Positions 1-7,398 of a stretch of 13,568 nucleotides of DNA are shown piece after piece (position 1 is the first letter of the stretch; every line of letters starts with the position of its first letter). Origin of the DNA: UBA1563 sp041667115 (GTDB lineage: Bacteria; Bacteroidota; Ignavibacteria; Ignavibacteriales; Ignavibacteriaceae); NCBI GenBank assembly GCA_041667115.1, contig JBAYFO010000077.1, positions 1 to 13,568 on the forward strand, written 5' to 3'. The position numbers and the translations under genes are program-made. Under the pieces are notes generated by a model that worked only from the letters and a program-made list of their open reading frames with translations, made no database searches and was not told the DNA's origin.

Positions 1-258
1 AACACAGGCGCGGACATTTTTCACTTTGTTTGCCGCGATACAAGCTCCAACACCACTTCCGCAGATGATAATTCCTTTTTCAGCTTCATGCGACGCAATT
101 TTTTTTGCAACCGATATAGCGAAATCGGGATAATCATCTTTTGCGTCGTAAACCAAATTTCCCGCATCAACAATTTCAAAATTATTTGCGAGAAGATATT
201 CTTTAATTTTTTCTTTCGTTTCAAAACCACCGTGATCAGCACCGAGAATAATTTTCAT
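1..258 (-). CDS. rpiB: Ribose-5-phosphate isomerase B (3'-truncated by window edge)
   Basis: The first 86 residues of an RpiB/LacAB-family sugar-phosphate isomerase are visible; the gene continues beyond base 1. RpiB interconverts ribose 5-phosphate and ribulose 5-phosphate in the cytosolic non-oxidative pentose phosphate pathway. The start MKIILGADHGG carries the family's Asp-His phosphate/substrate-binding motif (D8, H9). The GIIICGSGVG stretch places a cysteine at residue 66, the catalytic cysteine position of E. coli RpiB, and is followed by AANKVKNVRA, the usual anion-hole and phosphate-binding segment. The start is the ATG at 256-258, one base after the stop of the upstream glycosyltransferase gene, so the two are almost certainly co-transcribed. 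LacA/LacB (galactose-6-phosphate isomerase subunits) share the fold, but Cys66 and the absence of any lac-type neighbour favour RpiB. Confidence 0.93.
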   Translation of the reverse strand, partial: MKIILGADHGGFETKEKIKEYLLANNFEIVDAGNLVYDAKDDYPDFAISVAKKIASHEAEKGIIICGSGVGACIAANKVKNVRACV

Positions 259-259
259 T

Positions 260-1585
260 TTATTTTCTTTCTACATTTAATTTCTTGAATTTTATTTTAT
301 AAAGATCGTAACCGAGCAGTACGAAAAAGGGAATATACTCCAGGAGCAGAACCCAAGTGTATTCCTGCCAGACTTTTCCCATCGGTGTAACATTCGTAAG
401 ATTGGTAGTAAACAGCAAACTCAATACCGAAGTAAATTGCACAAAAGGATTTACCGCGGCAATCCATCCCATGTACCAGGGGTAAAATGTTGGAGTAAAA
501 ATAATCATCGCGAGCAAAACGGCATAAACTCCGTAGAGAAAATTTTTATACTTTAATGCAATCACTGCAACAATAACCACTAAACCAGCCGTACAGATCA
601 ACCTGGCTGTTTGTCCATTGTGCAAAAACATGTTTATGAATTGATACACCGATCCGTTAAACTCCCAATTAGATAAATATTTAAATATCGAACTGGTTAA
701 GGGTTGATTGTGTGGCAGAAACGGGAAATAAAACACAACCACTACGATAAAAAATATTAGATAAAAAAGAATTGCTTTTTTGAACCAAAACTTTTTTAGA
801 AGCAGGGGAAGAATAAAAACGGGATACAATTTTATAAGGAAGCTGAACGCGAATGAGAGCGAAGAACCTATCACATTATTCTTCATCGCAAAATATAAAA
901 ACATCACAAAGAACATTACAGCTGCGGCATCCAGGTGGGCATTTACGAAAAACTCCATAATGGGAAGCGGAAGCCACGCATAGAAAATGATTTGATGCTC
1001 GTCCTCCTTTTGTAAGCGGAATAATTTCAGTAGAAAAAGTAAAGTGAAAAATTCGCAGACGAAGTAAATCAATTTTAAACCAACGGGCGATTCCCCGCTG
1101 ATAAAATAGCTCGCGGCAAATATCAATTGTGCCGCAGGGGGATAGATCGCCGTCATTGTTTTGAAGGTTACTTTTGACGGGAGATCTTTTCCATGGAGAT
1201 AATTGAGTGATGAGTCGGCAGGATTTTTCTCATATGGATTAACACCGTGGAGTAAAATCTTTCCTTCCCACAGATAACGGTAATAGTCATCCGAAGTTGT
1301 TGGAGAAGAGGGCACTAACGTTAGGCGAAAAAGTAAACCGAAAAAAATAATCACGTATACAAGTGAAAATTTTCTTCCGAAGAGCGAAATAGTTTTCTCT
1401 TCTCTACGCTTTACGAGTTGAAGTGTGAACAAGAAGAGAATAAAGAAAAGAGCATAAATGATAATGTAAAGGAGAATACTTGACGAAGTAAGATTTGAAA
1501 AAGTATAATAGAGTAGCAATGCCTCAACTAGCAGAGCGAGCGTTAAAAATTTGTTTCGTGAAAATTGAAAGAGTTGTTTTAGCAT
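260..1585 (-). CDS. Polytopic GT-C-type glycosyltransferase (polyprenol-phosphate-sugar dependent, mannosyltransferase-like)
   Basis: A 441-residue, very hydrophobic protein with roughly ten or more membrane segments. After a first hydrophobic block (about residues 13-58) and a second at 74-90, an extracytoplasmic loop contains SDDYYRYLWEGK (98-109) then GVNPY (114-118). This is the Asp-rich first-loop motif of GT-C enzymes of the GT87/DUF2029 and MptA/B-like type, where the aspartate is thought to act in catalysis. Further family-like landmarks are AIYPP (146-150), NAHLD (215-219), KLYPV (252-256) and the aromatic cluster TFYPWYMGW (366-374). Such enzymes use lipid-linked sugars (for example polyprenyl-phosphate mannose) on the outer face of the inner membrane to build envelope glycans or glycoproteins. 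The acceptor cannot be told from sequence. The gene sits 3 nt after the outer-membrane receptor gene and 1 nt before rpiB. Confidence 0.8.
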   Translation of the reverse strand: MLKQLFQFSRNKFLTLALLVEALLLYYTFSNLTSSSILLYIIIYALFFILFLFTLQLVKRREEKTISLFGRKFSLVYVIIFFGLLFRLTLVPSSPTTSDDYYRYLWEGKILLHGVNPYEKNPADSSLNYLHGKDLPSKVTFKTMTAIYPPAAQLIFAASYFISGESPVGLKLIYFVCEFFTLLFLLKLFRLQKEDEHQIIFYAWLPLPIMEFFVNAHLDAAAVMFFVMFLYFAMKNNVIGSSLSFAFSFLIKLYPVFILPLLLKKFWFKKAILFYLIFFIVVVVFYFPFLPHNQPLTSSIFKYLSNWEFNGSVYQFINMFLHNGQTARLICTAGLVVIVAVIALKYKNFLYGVYAVLLAMIIFTPTFYPWYMGWIAAVNPFVQFTSVLSLLFTTNLTNVTPMGKVWQEYTWVLLLEYIPFFVLLGYDLYKIKFKKLNVERK

Positions 1586-1588
1586 CGG

Positions 1589-3601
1589 TTAATTTGAAAA
1601 CTCCCATGTTATACCAAAACGGATTCCTCTTCCCGGCATCGGAAAGTAAGGAGTAACATAATAAAGATTCCCGAAAAGATTTTCCCATGAAAAAAAGATC
1701 ATTGCCGATCTTTTTATCTCGCCGGAAAGATAAAAATCAAGCGTAAACCAGGCAGGTACACGAGGCTTGGATAGGTCGTAAAAAACTTGCGTTTCGTAAA
1801 AATCATATTGCGCATGGACTTGTCTCCCGGAATATTTCGCCTCAAATCCGGTTCGCAAGTACAGACTGGAATTGAAAAGAGTATCGCGGTATTCAAGTTT
1901 CCAATCCAATGCAATATTTGGCAGGTACGGCTCAGTTGAAATTCCAATTTTCTTTGACGAAAAAGACGAGTTTGTTAATGCGTGGATCTTCCAATAGACA
2001 TAGTTAAAGGTTAAACCAGCGCCATAGGTCTCTTCATTAGAAACATTTTGAAAAGAATACACTGGCTGCGTTAATGTTGAAGTTGGATCGGTAATCGCGA
2101 ACGATCCGCTTCCTTGGTTATTATAATAAAACTTTAATTCAGTGAAAGTTTTATCTGCTGTTCTCTTATATCCGAGTTCCGCTGCAAAAATTGTTGGGGA
2201 AGAAATTAATGTTGAACCTGCATCTTTAACTTTCTCAAAATAAGAGGTACCGAGATAAAGCGAAGAACTCTCAGAAAGAAGAAAGCGAATATCAGCCCCG
2301 GTTCCGTAATATTCAGTGTTTTTGGCAATTATCATTTTTTCAAATACAGAAGGGATGACTCTTTTGTTCCCGAGATCGAACGTAAGAATGCCGTCTAAAG
2401 CAAAGAGATCGTTAATAATTTCTTTCCCGGTGAATCGTTCAAAATAATCTACGTATTCGTAATTCCCCTTTAACGAAAGGTTGAAAATGCTAAAGTCCGT
2501 TTGGTGGCTTACGATGCCGCCGAGAACTTTTGTTTTTCTGTCCGAAATAAAAATTGGAAGATTGCTTTGCTTCCCGAATTCGTTTTGCCGGTATTCATCT
2601 AAATTAAAACGATAATAAAACGAAAGTTCGGAAGTACTTTCTTCATATAAATGAGCCAGCATTCGCGCTGAAAAATTATGTTGTTTTCCTTTTTGATAAC
2701 GTTCGCGGATAACAACCGGAGAAGAGATGAGATCGTATAAGTACTTCTCGGGAGATGTAGTAAGTGTTGCCAAACTATCGTAGTTAATTCCTCCGTTCAA
2801 ACCGATATCCGATTTTACAAAATTGTAGTTCAAGAAAAAGTTGAGTGAATTTGAGTAGAGATATTTTAGTTTTACTTTCGCCTGCCACAAACTAAAATCG
2901 GAATTGTAAAATCCCTGGTCCATTTTCCGGTTGGAAATATCGAAAGAAAAAATATATTTTTTTGAAAAAAGAGAATTGAACTGGGCGTCGACATACCCTT
3001 CGCCAAACGGAGATTCGATATATTTAATGCGGGTGTAAGGCGGCATCGCGATATTGTCTTTGGTGATGAAATTAACCGAAGCTAAATTATTAAAAATTCC
3101 GTGAAGAAATCCACGTGGAGAAGGAACCACTTCGATTGAATCAACATCTTCGGTTTGATACAAATTCAGATCATACACGTTTCGTGTCCTATCGTTCAAC
3201 AAAATGCCGTTTTCAAAATAACTGACATTGCCGAATCCGGCTCCGTAGAAATTCATTTCCTCCGGTAGTCCGCTAAATCCAAGACTTCTCTTGTAACTTA
3301 CGGGAAGCAGAGAAAAGATATCGCCGGAGTACCGCAAGTTCACTCTCCTTATTTCTTCCTGTGGAATTATCGAACTGAATGGAAGTTCCGCAGAAAAGGT
3401 AAGAGGAACAACTGTGTCCCTTACCGCTTCAAGAGCAAGTGAATCGACTGCCGCCGAATCTACCGGAGAGATGGTTTTAATCTTCAAAGAATCAACTATA
3501 TTTAAAGAATCGCCGGTTGACTCTCTGGAAACGACGAGGGAATCGCTCATAGAAAAAGCTTGAATAGCAAACACGAATACTAATAGGAGGAATAATTTCA
3601 T
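1589..3601 (-). CDS. TonB-dependent-receptor-like outer-membrane protein with plug domain
   Basis: The start chosen is the ATG at 3599-3601, which gives a 670-residue protein beginning with a signal peptide (MKLFLLLVFVFAIQAFS). The frame is open 78 nt further upstream to 3679, but that N-terminus would bury the signal. After the signal comes a low-complexity stretch (about 19-65) with five DSL/DSA repeats, then a plug-like region (about 78-182) ending in SVNFITK, a typical plug exit motif. The rest has alternating aromatic/polar beta-strand character of a barrel, and the C-terminus (PMPGRGIRFGITWEF, then SN) is a classic TonB-receptor last strand recognised by BamA. The role is inferred to be energised uptake or surface binding of an unidentified ligand. 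No carboxypeptidase-regulatory-like N-domain and no certain TonB box are visible. It heads the operon with the GT-C enzyme and rpiB. Confidence 0.82.
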   Translation of the reverse strand: MKLFLLLVFVFAIQAFSMSDSLVVSRESTGDSLNIVDSLKIKTISPVDSAAVDSLALEAVRDTVVPLTFSAELPFSSIIPQEEIRRVNLRYSGDIFSLLPVSYKRSLGFSGLPEEMNFYGAGFGNVSYFENGILLNDRTRNVYDLNLYQTEDVDSIEVVPSPRGFLHGIFNNLASVNFITKDNIAMPPYTRIKYIESPFGEGYVDAQFNSLFSKKYIFSFDISNRKMDQGFYNSDFSLWQAKVKLKYLYSNSLNFFLNYNFVKSDIGLNGGINYDSLATLTTSPEKYLYDLISSPVVIRERYQKGKQHNFSARMLAHLYEESTSELSFYYRFNLDEYRQNEFGKQSNLPIFISDRKTKVLGGIVSHQTDFSIFNLSLKGNYEYVDYFERFTGKEIINDLFALDGILTFDLGNKRVIPSVFEKMIIAKNTEYYGTGADIRFLLSESSSLYLGTSYFEKVKDAGSTLISSPTIFAAELGYKRTADKTFTELKFYYNNQGSGSFAITDPTSTLTQPVYSFQNVSNEETYGAGLTFNYVYWKIHALTNSSFSSKKIGISTEPYLPNIALDWKLEYRDTLFNSSLYLRTGFEAKYSGRQVHAQYDFYETQVFYDLSKPRVPAWFTLDFYLSGEIKRSAMIFFSWENLFGNLYYVTPYFPMPGRGIRFGITWEFSN

Positions 3602-3682
3602 TATCTTTTTAATTAACTGATTATCTATTGGTAAATTAATAATTAAATTTGTAGTGAAAAAATTAAACAATAAAGGCACAGT
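3602..3682. promoter_or_regulatory. Divergent intergenic region between receptor operon and methyltransferase pair
   Basis: This 81-nt, very AT-rich gap separates two divergently transcribed units, so promoters for both should lie here. On the plus strand, TAAATTTG (3644-3651) matches the Bacteroidota -7 consensus TAnnTTTG and lies 31 nt before the GTG start. The nearest upstream TTG (3628-3630) is only 13 nt away, shorter than the usual spacing, so the assignment is tentative. AAAGG at 3672-3676 is a possible Shine-Dalgarno for the plus-strand gene. No convincing minus-strand promoter could be picked out. Confidence 0.35.
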
Positions 3683-4393
3683 GTGAAGCTTTCTGTATTA
3701 TTACCGGGAATGGACGATCAATTTCTCTGGTTCAGCAATTTGTACGATTTGGCGGGGAAAACAATTTTGGTGGTTGGAGAGAGTTCTGAAGGAATCGCTA
3801 AATTCATCGAAGAAAATTTTCAAGCGAAAATATTTTTCATCGTGCACGAAGAAGATGCGCTTTTCCGCAGCCGGTTATCGCTAAGCGCTAATAAAAATAT
3901 TAGTGTGCGGTTGATGGATCCGGCTCAGACAGATTTTAAAGATAATTTTTTTGACGCGGTGTACGCACAGGCTTCAGTTACCGTTAGCGGAAGAAGAAAG
4001 ATTGCAAAAGAATTTTTGCGTATAACCAAGCCCGGAGGTGTTTTATGTGTGGGGGAATTGTGTAATTTGAAAAAAGATGTTCCACCGGTTATCACCGACG
4101 TCTGGAACCGCTCATCACTCTCACCGTTGTTTGTTGATGAATTGGTTCCTTTTTACGAAAACGCGCAATGGAAGTTTAAAGAGTCAAAAGATCTTTCGGA
4201 AACCTTAGATGTTTTTTATATTCAATTTGAAAAAAAGGCAGCGAGGAATCTTCCCAATGTTCCTGAAGGGGAAAAGAAACTGCATAAGAAATTTATTCAC
4301 AAAATAAGCCATGAGGCAAACGTATTTTTAAGGCACGGCGGATATAAGAACATCGGATTTACCGCAATGTTGTTTGAAAAGGAAATTGCATGA
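3683..4393 (+). CDS. SAM-dependent methyltransferase-like protein (class I fold, degenerate motif I)
   Basis: A 236-residue soluble protein. The GTG start at 3683 follows an AAAGG 6 nt away; an in-frame ATG at 3710 (residue 10) is the alternative. The core resembles a Rossmann-type methyltransferase: strand 1 plus glycine loop at TILVVGESSEGIAKF (27-41), strand 4 at FFDAVYAQASV (89-99), and the ITKPGGVLCVGE turn (114-125) that typically follows helix D. In place of the canonical (D/E)xGxGxG it has VGESSEG, and no clear acidic residue ends strand 2 (FFIVHEED, 51-58), so cofactor binding may be altered or lost. The gene overlaps the following rlmD-like gene by ATGA (4390-4393), implying translational coupling. 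I cannot assign a substrate. A methyltransferase acting on the same pathway and a non-catalytic partner are both possible. Confidence 0.65.
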   Translation: MKLSVLLPGMDDQFLWFSNLYDLAGKTILVVGESSEGIAKFIEENFQAKIFFIVHEEDALFRSRLSLSANKNISVRLMDPAQTDFKDNFFDAVYAQASVTVSGRRKIAKEFLRITKPGGVLCVGELCNLKKDVPPVITDVWNRSSLSPLFVDELVPFYENAQWKFKESKDLSETLDVFYIQFEKKAARNLPNVPEGEKKLHKKFIHKISHEANVFLRHGGYKNIGFTAMLFEKEIA

Positions 4394-5820
4394 AAAGAAA
4401 TGACATTGTTGAGTTAACTATTCAGAGTTACGCTTACGAAGGAAAAGGCGTTGCTAAAATTCCGGTTGAAAAAAATGGGGAGACAAAAGATTTTGTCGTC
4501 TTCGTTCAACATGCGTATCCCGGTGATGTTGTAAAAGCTGAACTAAGAAAAATTAAAAAATCATATGCCGAAGCCAGAGTTGTTGAAGTAATTTCAGCTT
4601 CTAAAGAACGGATAACTGCACGCTGTAATTATTTCGGTACGTGTGGAGGCTGTAAGCAGCAAGACCTTGCTTATCCAACGCAATCCCGCTACAAGCAGGA
4701 ACAAGTTAAAGATATTTTCAACCGGTTAGGTGATTTCAAAGATTTTATTTTTGAAGAGATTATCCCCGCCGAACAAATTTTCTTTTACCGGAATAAAATG
4801 GAATTCTCCTTTGCAGAGCAGCGCTGGTTAACGTTGGAAGAAATAAACTCAGCCGAAGTGATCGACAGAAATTTTGCGCTCGGTCTTCATATCCCGAATT
4901 TATTTGATAAAGTGTTGGATTTGAACGAATGCTTTTTGCAGTCGGAAGAAAGCAACAAAATTCTGAATTTTACGAGAGCATTCTTTAAAGAGAAGAACAC
5001 GTCTATTTATACTACCAAAACGCACACGGGATATTTACGGAATTTGGTAATAAAAGAATCGAAGCATTTCCCGGAATTGATGGTGAATCTTGTTACATCC
5101 GAAGAAAATGATGAATTGATGGATGAATATACTCACCGTCTGAAAAAGGAAATCCCGGCTGTTACAACTATTATTAACAACATCAGTAAGAAGAAAGCGT
5201 TGGTCGCTCTTGGTGATTATGAAAAAGTTTTTTACGGGAATGGAATTATTCACGACTCGATAGGCGGATTTAAATTTAGAATAAGCGCCAACTCATTTTT
5301 CCAGACGAACACCTTACAGGCGGTAAACCTCTATCAAACAGCACTCGACTATGCTGAACTTTCCGGTAATGAAGTTGTGTACGATCTTTATTGCGGCGCG
5401 GGAACAATTTCTATTTTTGTTTCAAAGTTCGCAAAAGAGATTTACGGATTTGAAGTGGTACAACCCGCTATTGAAGATGCCGAAGTAAATAAAAAGCTCA
5501 ATCAAATTTCAAACGTAAAATTCTTTCTCGCTGATCTCTACAACTCTTTTTTAAATGTTGTGGAAAGTCAAAATATTCCTAAGCCCGATGTGATTATTGC
5601 AGATCCTCCGAGGAATGGAATGCACAAAAACACCATCGCTGATATTTTACAGCTTTCTCCGAAGAAAATAATTTATGTAAGTTGCAATCCAACAACGCAG
5701 GTTCGTGATCTTAAACTGCTATGCGAAGCAGGTTATAAATTGGTAAAAGTAAAACCGGTAGATATGTTTCCGCATACGTACCACATCGAAAATGTAGTAT
5801 TACTTTCTAAATGTGAATAG
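4390..5820 (+). CDS. rlmD: 23S rRNA (uracil-5-)-methyltransferase, RlmD/RumA (TrmA) family
   Basis: This 476-residue enzyme transfers a methyl group from SAM to C5 of a uridine in RNA; E. coli RlmD modifies 23S U1939. An N-terminal TRAM RNA-binding domain (about 1-70) precedes the iron-sulfur motif with C79, C85 and C88 and a fourth candidate ligand C181, matching the CX5CX2C...C pattern of RumA. The catalytic domain shows FQTN (304-307), SAM motif I VYDLYCGAGTI (330-340), DPPRNG (405-410), the nucleophilic cysteine in SCNP (C432) and the general-base glutamate in HIENV (E467). All key residues are intact and the length is normal for the family. It is translationally coupled to the preceding methyltransferase-like gene. 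The family also contains RlmC and RlmCD, so the exact target uridine (equivalent of 1939, 747 or both) is not certain. Confidence 0.92.
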   Translation: MKRNDIVELTIQSYAYEGKGVAKIPVEKNGETKDFVVFVQHAYPGDVVKAELRKIKKSYAEARVVEVISASKERITARCNYFGTCGGCKQQDLAYPTQSRYKQEQVKDIFNRLGDFKDFIFEEIIPAEQIFFYRNKMEFSFAEQRWLTLEEINSAEVIDRNFALGLHIPNLFDKVLDLNECFLQSEESNKILNFTRAFFKEKNTSIYTTKTHTGYLRNLVIKESKHFPELMVNLVTSEENDELMDEYTHRLKKEIPAVTTIINNISKKKALVALGDYEKVFYGNGIIHDSIGGFKFRISANSFFQTNTLQAVNLYQTALDYAELSGNEVVYDLYCGAGTISIFVSKFAKEIYGFEVVQPAIEDAEVNKKLNQISNVKFFLADLYNSFLNVVESQNIPKPDVIIADPPRNGMHKNTIADILQLSPKKIIYVSCNPTTQVRDLKLLCEAGYKLVKVKPVDMFPHTYHIENVVLLSKCE

Positions 5821-5924
5821 GAAAAGAGAACTAAAAAGCACCTGGGATCCACAAACGGAGTTGGAATTGAACTGAAGTGTTTGGGAGTGAAAAGAAAAAT
5901 AAAAATTAAAGAGTCAGTAACTAC
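5821..5924. other. Intergenic gap, no clear signal
   Basis: These 104 nt separate rlmD from the TPR lipoprotein gene. The last 40 nt are purine-rich and lack a recognisable promoter or Shine-Dalgarno. No hairpin followed by a T-run marks the end of the rlmD transcript. A run in one frame is open across it but has no start codon and no recognisable homology. Confidence 0.4.
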
Positions 5925-6446
5925 ATGTATAAAAAGAACACTTTCAAAATTGTATTATTATTATCCATGATGATCCTTTTATCATGTTCACAGGATAGAT
6001 ACAAAGCCGAAGAATTTATTAAAGATGGCAACAAGAAAATAAAGCTGGAAAATTATAGTGGGGCAATTGAAGATTATTCTAAGGCAATAGAGCTCTATCC
6101 TGAATTTGCTAATGCTTATTTTAGCCGTGGGAATGCTAAATTTAGGCTTATGGATTACCATGGTGCTAATAAAGATTATGACAAAGCTATTGAGTTTAAC
6201 CCTGAATATGTCGATGCTTATTTTAATCGTGGCAATATCAAAATCAAACTTGCCGACTTAAGCGGAGCGATTGAAGATTATAGCAGAATAATTGAGATTG
6301 ACGGTAAAAATGCCGATGCTTTTTTTACACGCGGTATGGCCAAATTTAAACTTGGTGATAAAACCGGTGCATGCTTAGATTGGAAGGAAGCTGATGAAAA
6401 TGGTAATATTCAGGCTGCTGACATGATTAATAAATATTGTAAGTAA
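5925..6446 (+). CDS. TPR-repeat lipoprotein
   Basis: A 173-residue protein with a lipoprotein signal peptide: a basic start (MYKKNTFK), a hydrophobic core and a LLSC lipobox placing the lipidated cysteine at residue 21. The mature part is almost entirely tetratricopeptide repeats of 34 residues, at about 29-62, 63-96, 97-130 and a degenerate 131-164, with the TPR pattern (G/A..DY.KAIE..P....AY..RGN) visible in the first three. It ends with a conserved-looking NIQAADMINKYCK cap, a tail commonly seen on small Bacteroidota TPR proteins. TPR arrays are protein-protein scaffolds, so this is likely a membrane-anchored periplasmic adaptor; its partner is unknown. At DNA level the repeats are still similar at a 102-bp period (for example 6111, 6213 and 6315), indicating internal duplication. 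It converges on the rsmI-like gene with a 57-nt gap. Confidence 0.85.
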   Translation: MYKKNTFKIVLLLSMMILLSCSQDRYKAEEFIKDGNKKIKLENYSGAIEDYSKAIELYPEFANAYFSRGNAKFRLMDYHGANKDYDKAIEFNPEYVDAYFNRGNIKIKLADLSGAIEDYSRIIEIDGKNADAFFTRGMAKFKLGDKTGACLDWKEADENGNIQAADMINKYCK

Positions 6447-6503
6447 TAATTATCTGATTGTCTAAATGGCGGCACTGCTGGAAAGTTGCGATCATCGCCG
6501 ATC

Positions 6504-7199
6504 TTAGTGAATCTGTGTCCCATTTTTCCTGTTATCAAGCAAAAGCACGAATTCTCCTTTTAGATTTTTTGCTTCAACTTCCAGATAAATTTCTTGTGCC
6601 GGTGCGCGGAAAAATCTTTCCGTTGGAAGCGTTAAGTTGAACGCAACAACTACACGGGCATTTTTCCCGAATACTTTAATAATGTCAGCGAGCAAAGCTT
6701 TTAAGCGGTAAGGTGTGTCAAGTAGAACAATGAGTTCTTTTCTGTTTTTCAATTGAAATAATTCTGTCTGGCGCATTTCTTTCTTCGGCGACAGCCATCC
6801 ATAATAATAAAACTTTTCAAAATCCAACCCGGAACCGGTTAGCGCGGGAAGCAATGAATTTGCACCGGGAACCGGTATCACTTCAATATTGTAACTAATG
6901 CAAAGATCAACCAAAACATGCCCGGGATCTGAAAAAAGGGGAGTACCGCAATCGGAAATTAATGCGGCGGTTTCTCCTTGAACAATTCGCAGCGCCATTT
7001 CATCGGCAAAATCTTTTTCATTATGCTCGTTAATCGACATTAGAGGTTTTTCAATTTTAAAATGAGAAAGGAGTCTTCGTGCTTCTTTATATTCTTCGCA
7101 GATGATAAAATCGACATCGGCTAAAATTTTTAATGCCCGCAGCGTAATATCATCATAGTTGCCGATTGGCGTGGAAACGAGATAAAGTTGTTTTTTCAT
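6504..7199 (-). CDS. rsmI: RsmI-family 16S rRNA (cytidine-2'-O)-methyltransferase, short form
   Basis: A 231-residue tetrapyrrole-methylase-fold SAM enzyme of the RsmI (YraL/COG0313) family, which in E. coli 2'-O-methylates C1402 in the decoding centre of 16S rRNA. Landmarks are STPIGN followed by DDITLRAL (9-22), INEHNE (56-61), SDCGTPLFSDPG (82-93), the PGANS loop (111-115), FYYYGWLSPKK (130-140) and GEFVLLL (215-221). It ends right after the methylase domain and lacks the roughly 50-residue C-terminal extension of the 286-residue E. coli protein; short versions are, from memory, usual in Bacteroidota. Where classical RsmI has an AEDTR-type motif after strand 2, this protein has CEEYKEARRLL (34-44), so it may be a divergent paralogue with a related target. 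The start ATG (7197-7199) opens directly onto MKKQLYLVSTPIGN. No partner gene is coupled to it. Confidence 0.82.
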   Translation of the reverse strand: MKKQLYLVSTPIGNYDDITLRALKILADVDFIICEEYKEARRLLSHFKIEKPLMSINEHNEKDFADEMALRIVQGETAALISDCGTPLFSDPGHVLVDLCISYNIEVIPVPGANSLLPALTGSGLDFEKFYYYGWLSPKKEMRQTELFQLKNRKELIVLLDTPYRLKALLADIIKVFGKNARVVVAFNLTLPTERFFRAPAQEIYLEVEAKNLKGEFVLLLDNRKNGTQIH

Positions 7200-7325
7200 A
7201 GCGCTAACTTACGGTTATCGCTTGAAGAAAAAAAAAATGATGGAAAAAGTCGCTTCCGAAAACTAAAAACGTTCTGAGTTCTTGCAGAAATGAACCGAAT
7301 AAATATTCCCAACATTTACAATTTA

Positions 7326-7357
7326 TTTGCGCAATTAAATAATATAAGATAATTTAG
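7326..7357 (+). promoter_or_regulatory. Bacteroidota-type promoter for the zinc/membrane protein gene
   Basis: TTTG at 7326-7329 is followed, after 20 nt, by TAATTTAG at 7350-7357, one mismatch from the -7 consensus TAnnTTTG. The spacing is what the Bacteroidota primary sigma factor prefers. Transcription would start near 7364 and leave a leader of about 35 nt. Confidence 0.5.
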
Positions 7358-7384
7358 TTACGTCCGATAAATATATTTTATAAC

Positions 7385-7392
7385 AAAGGAGA
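7385..7392 (+). promoter_or_regulatory. Strong Shine-Dalgarno
   Basis: AAAGGAGA lies 6 nt upstream of the ATG at 7399. It is the strongest ribosome-binding site in the window and fixes the start; genes in this group often have weak or no Shine-Dalgarno, so it suggests high expression. Confidence 0.75.
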
Positions 7393-7398
7393 TGTTTT

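Larger units (their letters stand above)
7200..7398. promoter_or_regulatory. Divergent intergenic region
   Basis: These 199 nt lie between the rsmI-like gene (leftward) and the zinc/membrane protein gene (rightward). They contain an A10 run (7228-7237), which is a T-run on the rsmI strand. The rightward promoter is described separately. For rsmI only a one-mismatch -7-like octamer was seen on the minus strand, without a good upstream element. Confidence 0.4.

Noticed and set aside
3602..3679. Upstream extension of the receptor reading frame by 26 residues
   Set aside because: It would bury a clear signal peptide starting at 3601 and runs through the divergent promoter region.
6111..6330. 102-bp repeats resembling a tandem or CRISPR-like array
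   Set aside because: They are in-frame 34-residue TPR units inside a lipoprotein gene, with no spacer-repeat pattern.
6447..6503. Bidirectional terminator between the convergent TPR and rsmI-like genes
   Set aside because: Only very short complementary pieces (such as GCGA/TCGC near 6488) are present, with no T-run on either strand.
6458..6640. 60-residue plus-strand ORF across the rsmI 3' end
   Set aside because: It mostly lies antisense to the well-supported rsmI-like gene and has no family features.
7238..7267. Nine-codon ORF (MMEKVASEN) after the A10 run
   Set aside because: It is too short to support, has no ribosome-binding site apart from the A-run, and no attenuator structure follows.
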